Assembly: GCA_031289625.1 (NCBI GenBank)
Contig: JAITPB010000209.1
Span: forward strand, 1 to 9,891
Length of the DNA: 9,891 bases
Reading direction: 5' to 3'
Origin: Clostridiales bacterium
GTDB taxonomy: Bacteria; Bacillota; Clostridia; Lachnospirales; WQUN01
How positions within the stretch are numbered: the first letter of the stretch is position 1; the number at the start of each line of letters is the position of its first letter. The notes below the pieces were generated by a model that saw only the letters and a list, made by a program, of their open reading frames with translations, did not search any database and was not told where the DNA came from. Shown piece by piece: positions 1 to 5,380 of this stretch. The translations under genes and the position numbers were made by a program.

Positions 1-194
1 TCTGGCCTATATTTTTGTCTATCTTCACGTTTGGCTGCTTTTTGACAACCAGCACATCCATTCGCAGCGATTCTGTAGTAAGCTGGTGTTCCGCTTCGAT
101 TGTCAGTAAACTCAAGTAATTGTAAAACTCCATCTGAAGCGCCTGAAAAAACGCGGTGTGCCATTGCAGCTTTTCTTCTGCCAGCGGGAATCAT
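1..194 (-). pseudogene. 5' part of a clostridial hypothetical protein (possible PD-(D/E)XK-like family), truncated by window edge, apparent frameshift near start
   Basis: A minus-strand reading frame is open from about 188 to the left edge and reads PLAEEKLQWHTAFFQALQME, then continues through EHQLTTESLRMDVLVVKKQP and ends KNIGQ at the edge. This resembles the start of a family common in gut Clostridia (pattern LxWHxAFxxxxQxE, then EHxLxxxxxxxDVLVxKK and KNIGxIF), which I know mostly as hypothetical proteins. The D-V-L-V-x-K spacing suggests a PD-(D/E)XK nuclease-like fold, but that is inference and the diagnostic rest is off-window. No ATG lies in the open frame near the expected N-terminus. 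An ATG at 194-192, preceded by GAAGGGAG, is one base out of frame. Removing one G from the GGG at 186-188 gives M-I-P-L-A-E-E-K-L-Q-W-H in one frame. It is therefore either a frameshifted gene, a sequencing slip, or a gene using a CTG start. Confidence 0.55.
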
Positions 195-350
195 CTCCCT
201 TCTTCCGCCTATGTACATAGATGATCAGTCCCCCTGCTGGCTTTGCCGGCATCCCTCTCGCCGAGGAGGATTTTAGTTCTGCAATACTGATCATAGCCTA
301 TCATAATCGATCCGGGTTGCACAGCAATTTTGGCAAATATATCCGAGTAT

Positions 351-379
351 AGTATAGCAGAACCAGCGATGGTTTACAA
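351..379 (-). promoter_or_regulatory. sigma-A-like promoter for the left-edge gene
   Basis: On the minus strand, TTGTAA (379-374) and TATACT (356-351) are separated by exactly 17 bp. That matches four of six -35 bases and five of six -10 bases. It points at the left-edge gene and would leave a leader of roughly 150 nt before the ATG at 194. The leader contains the 12-bp palindrome CTATGTACATAG at 210-221. Confidence 0.5.
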
Positions 380-492
380 AAAAATATAACATAGTAGAGT
401 GCGGCGATGCTATAATAGCCTCAATAAACGAGGTTTGGCTGTGGCAGCAACTTTACATCTTGTGTTTCAGGGTCGGCCGCGACACGGTTATA

Positions 493-520
493 TTGAGCAC
501 AGTATTGTACATTGTATATT
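493..520 (+). promoter_or_regulatory. weak sigma-A-like promoter facing the 579-614 hairpin
   Basis: TTGAGC (493-498) and TATATT (515-520) are 16 bp apart on the plus strand. No plus-strand gene follows. A transcript starting near 527 would meet the hairpin at 579-614 after only about 90 nt, so this would drive either a short RNA or nothing. AT-rich spacers produce such pairs by chance. Confidence 0.2.
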
Positions 521-578
521 GAAAACTGATTAAGCGCGACTTTCACCGCCTAGTTGTCATCCATGCCGGGCGCACCAC

Positions 579-614
579 AAAAGGGCTGCACACACGCCGT
601 GTGTCAGCCCTTTT
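579..614. terminator. hairpin terminator downstream of the SHOCT-like gene
   Basis: A 10-bp perfect outer stem (AAAAGGGCTG, 579-588, with CAGCCCTTTT, 605-614) continues, after one bulged C, into a 6-bp inner stem (ACACAC/GTGTGT) with a three-base loop. It starts 21 bp beyond the stop of the minus-strand gene at 636. The U-rich tract is only four to five bases and is part of the stem on either strand. It can serve the minus-strand operon and might work in both directions. Confidence 0.75.
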
Positions 615-635
615 GCTATGTGCTAAAATAATAGA

Positions 636-1112
636 TTAATTTTCCTTCGGTTCGTCGCCGCTCGCTTCCGGCTTTTCTTCACTGCAGGTCTGGTTCTCTG
701 CATCGCCGGTTTTCTTTTCTTCGCAGCAGGTTTTTTCAGAATCGCAGCACTGATGGTTTTCTTCCATGTTCTTTAATGTTTCGCTCAGGGATTTAGAAAT
801 CTCCTCGACGATGCAGGCCGTTTTCTCCACGATGGTTTTAGAGGCGGAGCGGAACCGGGGTTCCACATCTTTGAGAATGGATTCCAGACGGCTGCCCAGA
901 TCTTTGGAGAAATGCTCCACATTCTGCGAAAGCTTGCCGACCTTTTCTTCCCAATGTTTCTGCGCTTCCTCATCCCAAAAGCGTTCGCGCCAGTTCTCGC
1001 CGCAATCCTCATAGCCGGCGGTTTTAACGGCTTCCAGCAATTTAGTGGCTTCATCGGCCGTGATCTTGCCGTCTTCCAGCATTTGTAAAATTTTCATTCT
1101 CTCTGCTTTCAT
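636..1112 (-). CDS. SHOCT-like domain protein with Cys-rich acidic tail (full-length copy)
   Basis: This is a 158-residue soluble protein. Residues 1-30 (MKAERMKILQMLEDGKITAD and following) match the short helical SHOCT-like domain found at the N-terminus of YvlB/LiaG-type and related Bacillota proteins, with the typical pattern ILxMLExGKITxxEAxxLLEA. Residues 40-115 are charged and helical, probably coiled coil. The tail (120-158) is acidic with Cys pairs at 122-123 and 129-130 and a single Cys at 143, which could bind metal or form disulfides (inference). There is no signal peptide or membrane segment. The start is supported by AGGAGG six bases upstream of the ATG. It lies last in the minus-strand run after the pseudokinase gene and the shortened paralogue, and is followed by a hairpin terminator. 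SHOCT-like domains are usually oligomerisation or regulatory modules; the exact role here is unknown. Confidence 0.8.
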   Translation of the reverse strand: MKAERMKILQMLEDGKITADEATKLLEAVKTAGYEDCGENWRERFWDEEAQKHWEEKVGKLSQNVEHFSKDLGSRLESILKDVEPRFRSASKTIVEKTACIVEEISKSLSETLKNMEENHQCCDSEKTCCEEKKTGDAENQTCSEEKPEASGDEPKEN

Positions 1113-1135
1113 GATTAACCTCCTAAAAAAATGCG

Positions 1136-1208
1136 CCTTTATTTTTTCATATATACGCTAGGTCTCAATGGAAAGTTTATACTTTCAGAAAAAAACTAAG
1201 CCTTTGGT
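1136..1208. other. 73-bp AT-rich segment present upstream of only one duplicate
   Basis: The two SHOCT-like genes share their leader (CCTAAAAAA-ATGCG on the plus strand). After this, the downstream copy has 73 extra AT-rich bases before the AAAGCTTCAG sequence that directly follows in the other copy. GCCTTT occurs at both ends (1135-1140 and 1200-1205). Inside is the inverted repeat GAAAGT-TTAT-ACTTTC at 1171-1186, which overlaps a TATAAA read on the minus strand. It may carry a separate promoter or operator for the gene at 636-1112, but I see no good -35 box. Confidence 0.4.
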
Positions 1209-1253
1209 TCAAAGCTTCAGCCCACTGGAACGGGCCTGGTTAAATCCATCGCG
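1209..1253 (-). pseudogene. relic of a second pseudokinase gene copy (two joined fragments)
   Basis: Bases 1209-1233 repeat the 3' end of the pseudokinase gene (1573-1597; AAAGCTTCAG and CCACTGGAACGG are shared). Bases 1231-1253 repeat an internal part of the same gene (1961-1983) with one mismatch in 23. On the minus strand the internal piece comes first and the 3' end second, as in the intact gene. The block is thus what remains of a deleted copy that lay between the two SHOCT-like genes. The internal fragment now supplies the last codons and the stop of the shortened paralogue. Confidence 0.7.
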
Positions 1254-1548
1254 TTTTAGAGGCTTCAGAGGCGAAGCGGAGCCAGGGTTCCACATCTCTT
1301 TTGAGAATGAATTCCAGACGGTCGCCCAGATCTTTGGAGAAATGCTCCACATTCTGCGAACGCTTGCTGATCTTTTCTTCCCAATGTTTCTGCGCTTCCT
1401 CATCCCAAAAGCGTTCGTGCCAGTTCTCGCCGCAATCCTCATAGCCGGCGGTTTTAACGGCTTCCAGCAATTTCGTGGCTTCATCGGCCGTAATCTTGCC
1501 ATTTTCCAGCATTTGTAAAATTTTAGTTTTCATTTTTTTTGCTTTCAT
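1240..1548 (-). CDS. SHOCT-like domain protein, shortened tandem paralogue with replaced C-terminus
   Basis: This 102-residue frame is nearly identical over about 90 residues to the neighbour at 636-1112, including KITADEATKLLEAVKTAGYE. Differences from it are mostly substitutions plus in-frame insertions: two codons near residue 8, one codon giving ILKRDVEP, and three codons giving ASEASKT. Right after SKT it runs into unrelated DNA and stops at RWI, so it lacks the rest of the helix and the whole Cys-rich tail. The start has AGGGGG seven bases upstream, and the gene begins 32 bp after the pseudokinase stop, so it is probably co-transcribed. It could be a functional short form, because all indels keep the frame, or a decaying copy. 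Confidence 0.65.
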   Translation of the reverse strand: MKAKKMKTKILQMLENGKITADEATKLLEAVKTAGYEDCGENWHERFWDEEAQKHWEEKISKRSQNVEHFSKDLGDRLEFILKRDVEPWLRFASEASKTRWI

Positions 1549-1580
1549 GACTAACCCCCTAAAAAATGCGGTCCAAAGCT

Positions 1581-3497
1581 TCAGTCCACTGGAACGGCTG
1601 GGCCGCCGTCCGTGAGCTTAAACAAGCGGTAGTCCTCGTCGTCGTCAATGAAAAATACGGCGCCGCCCGCCGCGATGACATAAGAGCAGCTATGATCGGA
1701 AAGATCCATTATTGTTCCATCCAGCGTCAAAAGATGCAGAGCAAAAACATCATCATCAATGTAATAAATTTTGTCGTCGCCCACCACGTCAAAACAATAC
1801 GGGGAGATGCTGTAAGGAAACGGGATGAACTCCCCTGTGGCGTTCATCACTTCTACTCTGCTTAGATTCATATTCAAATAGACGAGATTGCCGTCCAAGC
1901 GGCCGCCCATGCGGCGGATGTTGCAAGAGGGGACGTCGTTCACGGCGCGGCCCACCAGATCGGGCTTGGTTAAATCCATCGCGTATATCCGGGCGTTGTC
2001 GTCGTCGTTGGTATAGAAGAGATTATTGCCCACAATCGTCAATTCATAACTGCATTCATCGTTCAATTTTTCGGACCAGCCGGTTTTTAAGTTCAGCCGG
2101 TATAAACTGTCCCAGTCCTCTCCGTTGCTGAAATATAAATAATCCTCAAAAAGGCGCAGGTACGCGGCGCTTTGCTCTGTAAGCTTTTCTGGGCGCATAC
2201 CGGGTTTGATCCGGTAAATGCGGTAACTGTCAAATCCGTCAGTGTAATAGATTACGCCGCCTGTGGCTTGAATGAATTTAGGCGATACGTGATCCGCCAA
2301 AACGGTTCGAGAGCCGTCCGCGCGTTCCCGTATCAGGCATGTCGCATCGTCTGATTGAGAGCAGTAAAAAAGTTCTCCGTCCGCTTCGCATACCAGTTCA
2401 TCATATATTTCATTTTCGTTTTCGGGGCAGGTGTAGACATAGTATCCAAACAGCGGCCTGGATCGTTCATAGAAGTCCGGGTCTTCTTCCAGATATTCAG
2501 ACGGCCATGACGGCGGCGCGACGGTGACGGAAGGGGCGTTTTCCGAAAGAGAGGCGCTGTTTTTGATTAAGTTGACGGCCAAGAGCATCCCGGCTGCGAA
2601 TAAGATCAAAAACAACAGGCATCCGCCCCCTCCGCAGCCGATGGCAAGCTTCGCCTCTGTGGACAGCGGACGGCGTCCGGACGATTGTCCGGCGGACGGC
2701 TGTCCGAATGATTGCCCGCTGGGCGAAGGCCCGGACGACTGTCCGAATGATTGCCCGCTGGGTGAAGGCCCGGGCGATTGTCTGGCGGGCGCGTCTGCGG
2801 TTATGGCTTCCAGCATCCGCAGGCCCAGGTCGGTGGGGGAGGCAAAAGACTCGCGCGAAACAAGAGCGTCCAGGAGCAAAGCGTCTAACGCGGGCGGTAT
2901 GTCTGGGCATATTTCGGAAGCACGCCGCATGTCCGGCGCAAAAGAAACGCCCGTAATCATGGTATAATAAAAATGCGCAATCTCCCCGCACAGGGTATCC
3001 GTGGAAGCGTTTTGAGCGGGGAACGCGTTGATCCGCAGCAAGCCGCCGTCTGTTAAAAACACGCGATCCGCGTCCATGGGAAAACGCAGGCCGGCTTTCA
3101 AGGCTTTTTCCAAATCTGTCAGAAGAGGCCGCAGCAATTCAAAGGCGGCCTGAACCGATATTTTTTTCTTCTGGCGGGTTAGGTACTCCTGATAGGATAT
3201 TCCAAATATTTTTTCCCAGACGGCATATGCCGTCTGATTCTCCTTGAAAATCTCAATAACATGCGGAAACGCCTCCGCGTTTAAACCCTGCCAGGCCCGC
3301 GCGCTTTCTAGGAAGGCCGCAAGCTCTGGTTCATAAGATTTTTCCGGGCGGATGAAACCGTCCGGATCGCGCGCCGCTTTTTCTTCTGGAAAAAATTCCG
3401 TCATATGGAAGACGACGCCGCTGTTACCAAGCGCTTCATATGTTACAGTATAGGCGTCCTGAAAAAGTTTCCGCCGCGCCGTATAGTCCGCGTTCAT
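1581..3497 (-). CDS. membrane-anchored pseudokinase with extracellular beta-propeller-like domain
   Basis: This is a 638-residue predicted receptor. Residues 10-235 follow the protein-kinase layout of clostridial Hanks-type kinases (TEFFPEEKAARDPDG corresponds to the usual IKEYFPxxxAxRDxDG; DADRVFLTDGGLLRI to the catalytic and Mg-binding loops), but the key residues are gone. The VAIK lysine is Thr33, HRD reads RFP near 138-140, the catalytic-loop Asn is Arg, and DFG reads AFP at 158-160. It should not catalyse phosphotransfer. Residues 241-278 are a Ser/Pro/Gly/Gln linker with a 13-residue repeat. A single membrane helix spans about 284-311. Residues 340-638 show repeated YYTD, LYFSNG, LFYTND and IYYIDD blades typical of the DUF5050/TolB-like beta-propeller, probably outside the cell. 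The ATG at 3497 is preferred over the GTG at 3515 because AGAGGTG lies five bases before it. Two SHOCT-like genes follow. Confidence 0.8.
   Translation of the reverse strand: MNADYTARRKLFQDAYTVTYEALGNSGVVFHMTEFFPEEKAARDPDGFIRPEKSYEPELAAFLESARAWQGLNAEAFPHVIEIFKENQTAYAVWEKIFGISYQEYLTRQKKKISVQAAFELLRPLLTDLEKALKAGLRFPMDADRVFLTDGGLLRINAFPAQNASTDTLCGEIAHFYYTMITGVSFAPDMRRASEICPDIPPALDALLLDALVSRESFASPTDLGLRMLEAITADAPARQSPGPSPSGQSFGQSSGPSPSGQSFGQPSAGQSSGRRPLSTEAKLAIGCGGGGCLLFLILFAAGMLLAVNLIKNSASLSENAPSVTVAPPSWPSEYLEEDPDFYERSRPLFGYYVYTCPENENEIYDELVCEADGELFYCSQSDDATCLIRERADGSRTVLADHVSPKFIQATGGVIYYTDGFDSYRIYRIKPGMRPEKLTEQSAAYLRLFEDYLYFSNGEDWDSLYRLNLKTGWSEKLNDECSYELTIVGNNLFYTNDDDNARIYAMDLTKPDLVGRAVNDVPSCNIRRMGGRLDGNLVYLNMNLSRVEVMNATGEFIPFPYSISPYCFDVVGDDKIYYIDDDVFALHLLTLDGTIMDLSDHSCSYVIAAGGAVFFIDDDEDYRLFKLTDGGPAVPVD
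2700..2777. repeat. two 39-bp tandem repeats in the pseudokinase linker
   Basis: Two 39-bp units (2700-2738 and 2739-2777), almost identical over most of their length, encode 13-residue Ser/Pro/Gly/Gln repeats (GPSPSGQSFGQ core) just before the membrane helix. A third, partial, degenerate unit lies on the 2660-2700 side. Such repeats can change in copy number and so alter linker length. Confidence 0.8.
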
Positions 3498-3579
3498 CCG
3501 TTCACCTCTTGTCACGCGCCGTGCGGATATTTTCAGCGCCAGTTCTCAAGCCATTTGATTCAATCTGATTTTTAAGCGG

Positions 3580-4116
3580 TCAAAACCGTTCAATCCAATT
3601 TATGAACGCCTCCGTGATGCTTTGCAAAAACGCGCGCGCCCCTTCGTCTTTGAGCGCGCCATTTCCGTCTAAAATGGTTTCAATGCCCGCGAGATACGCT
3701 TCCGGCTGCGGCATCATGGGTATATTTAACACAACCGCCGTTTGCCGCAGGACGTGATTCGCGCCAAAGCCGCCCATTTTTCCAGCAGAAAGGCTGATGA
3801 CGCCGCCGGGCTTTCCGTCCCACACACTTTGGTTGCCGGGCCGGGAGCCGATGTCCAACGCATTTTTAAGCGCCGCCGGGATAGATCGGTTATATTCCGG
3901 TGTGATAAACAGAACCGCGTCCTGCGCCCGGATTTCCTCACGAAAGGCAGTCCAGGCAGCGGGCGGATTTTTTTCCAAATCTTGGTTGTAGAGCGTTAAA
4001 TCCCCGATCTCGATTACTTTCGCCCCTTCGCCTAACATGGAGGAGACAATCGCCGCGATTTGCCGGCTGCGGGCGCCGCTTCTTAAACTTCCTGCGATAA
4101 TGCCGATTTTTTTCAT
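3580..4116 (-). CDS. NAD(P)H-dependent FMN reductase (flavodoxin-like fold)
   Basis: At 178 residues this is the usual length for the NADPH-dependent FMN reductase family (YieF/ChrR/azoreductase type), cytosolic enzymes that move two electrons from NAD(P)H via FMN to quinones, azo dyes or metal ions. The FMN phosphate-binding loop is GSLRSGARSR at 9-18. The second signature is TPEYNRSIPAALKNALD at 72-88, followed by SRP at 91-93 and W99-x-GKP. The C-terminal helix is complete. The start is supported by GAGAGGGA about eight bases upstream of the ATG. It is transcribed away from the GerMN lipoprotein gene and has its own promoter at 4152-4180. It ends about 80 bp before the pseudokinase gene on the same strand, so read-through is possible. 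The substrate cannot be told from sequence. Confidence 0.9.
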   Translation of the reverse strand: MKKIGIIAGSLRSGARSRQIAAIVSSMLGEGAKVIEIGDLTLYNQDLEKNPPAAWTAFREEIRAQDAVLFITPEYNRSIPAALKNALDIGSRPGNQSVWDGKPGGVISLSAGKMGGFGANHVLRQTAVVLNIPMMPQPEAYLAGIETILDGNGALKDEGARAFLQSITEAFINWIERF

Positions 4117-4151
4117 CAGTTCATTCCCTCTCTTTATTCATGATTAACGTG

Positions 4152-4180
4152 ATTGTATCACAATGGCCAGGGAAAGACAA
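4152..4180 (-). promoter_or_regulatory. sigma-A-like promoter of the FMN reductase gene
   Basis: On the minus strand TTGTCT (4180-4175) and TACAAT (4157-4152) are 17 bp apart, with TG one base before the -10 box. The predicted transcript start lies about 30 bp before the ATG at 4116. Overlapping inverted repeats (GTGAT-TGT-ATCAC at 4149-4161 and ATTGT-ATC-ACAAT at 4152-4164) cover the -10 box, so a repressor could act here. Confidence 0.55.
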
Positions 4181-4211
4181 CGCAAAAACGCGATTTGTCT
4201 GACCGCAAATC

Positions 4212-4240
4212 TTGAAATATTTGGTTGTGAATGTTATAGT
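4212..4240 (+). promoter_or_regulatory. extended -10 sigma-A-like promoter of the lipoprotein-rsmA cluster
   Basis: TTGAAA (4212-4217) and TATAGT (4235-4240) are separated by 17 bp, and TG at 4232-4233 forms an extended -10. It faces the lipoprotein gene and gives a leader of about 60 nt. No terminator is visible between here and the hairpin at 8534, so it may serve the whole cluster. Confidence 0.65.
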
Positions 4241-4267
4241 AGGTGCGCTCCTGCATGGCACATCATA

Positions 4268-4300
4268 AAAGGAATCATAAGGAATCATATCGAAAGGAAT
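4268..4300 (+). repeat. triplicated AAGGAAT motif in the lipoprotein leader
   Basis: AAGGAAT occurs three times in 33 bases, each followed by an AT-rich step (CATA, CATAT, TATA). Only the last copy is at the right distance (eight bases after GGA) from the ATG at 4307 to act as ribosome binding site. The first two may be slippage copies or standby sites. Confidence 0.5.
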
Positions 4301-4306
4301 TATACC

Positions 4307-5380
4307 ATGAAAAAATTTTTATACGTGGGATTGACGCTGTGCCTGACGCTGCTATCCGCTGGCTGCGGCGCGTCAAAAAAAGACGGCGTCCCTCCGCCGG
4401 ACAATCCGGCGTCTGAACAGCCGGACGATCGTCCGGACGATCTGGCGGCAGGTTCGATCCAGGAATATTTTCCCGTCAAGGCGGACACATATTACGAATA
4501 TGAATCCTCTATAGCCGATTTGAACCAGCAGGTTTTTGTGACGTGCACAGACGGCGCGCAGATTCAACGGCGTGTTTCCACGGCGAAAGTGTCCGCCACT
4601 GAAGTGCTGGAGTACGTATACGGAGAGCTGCGTTTTATTTTCGGAGAGCCGGGATTTTATTATTACGAAAAACTTTTGCCTGTGGAACCTGCTTTCTATT
4701 CTGTCCTCCTGCGGGAACCTTTACACGTAGGACAAACATGGCGGATGGACGAGACCAGGAACGCGGAAATCACCGCCATGGATGCAGACGTCTCCACCCT
4801 CTCGGGCGATTATAAAGCGATGGAGATTACCACATCGGCCGCCGATGGGAAAGAGCAGAAAGAATATTACGCGCCCGGTGTGGGGCTGGTCAAAACGGTA
4901 TACACAACGGAAGAATACGGAACTTTGGAAATCGAACTGGCGCGTATCACAGAGGAAACGGCCCTGAACACGCCGGCGGAGCTTTATTTTTTAAATGGAA
5001 CGTCTCTGGTAAAAGAAGAAAAGACGCTGCCTGTCACGACAAACTGTGATTTGGCCGCGCTTTTTACGGAAGCCATGCGGACATCAGGCGAAGGCCATAC
5101 GCCTTTGCTGCCGCCGGGCGCGAAAATCCAATCGATTGAAACGGATCGGGCGAACAATCGCTTGCGTATCGATCTTTCCCGCGAATGGATAGACGCGGCG
5201 GGTGATTCCGAAACCATCGTTCTGCAGGGCGTGGTCAACACAATCGGCCATTTTTATGACGCCAGAGAAGCGCGCGTCACGATCGGCGGCGAAGACTATC
5301 AATCCGCGAATCTGCATCTAGGGCCGGACGATTGGCTTTCGGTGGAACCAAGCACGCCGGAAACAAATGATGACGCCTGA
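4307..5380 (+). CDS. GerMN-domain lipoprotein
   Basis: This 357-residue predicted lipoprotein has a signal peptide at residues 1-19 and lipobox L-S-A-G before Cys20, so the mature protein should be anchored to the outer face of the membrane. After a low-complexity Pro/Asp-rich spacer (24-48) comes a region (51-215) with VKADTYYEYE and YAPGVGLVK. This layout is frequent in clostridial lipoproteins and probably forms a beta-rich domain. Residues about 224-335 match the GerMN domain (LYFLNGTSLV, LPPGAKIQSIE, LRIDLSREW, LQGVVNTIGHF, ARVTIGGE), named from the spore-germination protein GerM. The ATG at 4307 is chosen because it has AAGGAA upstream and begins the signal peptide; the upstream codons to 4163 lack both. 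The end overlaps rsmA by 14 bp, so the two are probably translated together. A role in sporulation or the cell envelope is inferred from the domain only. Confidence 0.85.
   Translation: MKKFLYVGLTLCLTLLSAGCGASKKDGVPPPDNPASEQPDDRPDDLAAGSIQEYFPVKADTYYEYESSIADLNQQVFVTCTDGAQIQRRVSTAKVSATEVLEYVYGELRFIFGEPGFYYYEKLLPVEPAFYSVLLREPLHVGQTWRMDETRNAEITAMDADVSTLSGDYKAMEITTSAADGKEQKEYYAPGVGLVKTVYTTEEYGTLEIELARITEETALNTPAELYFLNGTSLVKEEKTLPVTTNCDLAALFTEAMRTSGEGHTPLLPPGAKIQSIETDRANNRLRIDLSREWIDAAGDSETIVLQGVVNTIGHFYDAREARVTIGGEDYQSANLHLGPDDWLSVEPSTPETNDDA

Larger units (their letters stand above)
195..635. other. 440-bp intergenic region without a convincing gene
   Basis: No reading frame here has protein-like composition together with a ribosome binding site. 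The 60-codon minus-strand frame beginning at 294 has no Shine-Dalgarno sequence and a composition unlike the neighbouring genes. What can be seen is the minus-strand promoter at 351-379, a weak plus-strand promoter-like pair at 493-520, and the terminator hairpin at 579-614. The stretch from 300 to 540 is clearly AT-rich compared with the flanking genes. Confidence 0.6.

Noticed and set aside
112..294. 60-codon minus-strand frame upstream of the left-edge gene
   Set aside because: It has no ribosome binding site, its composition is unlike the neighbours, and its second half runs out of frame through the conserved LQWH gene.
1168..1518. 116-codon plus-strand frame across the shortened SHOCT gene
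   Set aside because: It is antisense to a gene clearly related to the neighbour; a similar antisense frame appears across the other copy, as expected for mirrored coding bias.
2497..2991. 164-codon minus-strand frame inside the pseudokinase gene
   Set aside because: It is Arg/His-rich and arises from the alternative frame of the G+C-rich repeat linker; the main frame explains the domain pattern.
3540..3600. Inverted repeat AACGGT-TTTG-ACCG at the end of the FMN reductase gene as terminator
   Set aside because: The stem overlaps the stop codon, is short, and has no T run after it.
4163..4306. Earlier start for the lipoprotein
   Set aside because: The promoter at 4212-4240 lies inside this extension, and the signal peptide and ribosome binding site fit the ATG at 4307.
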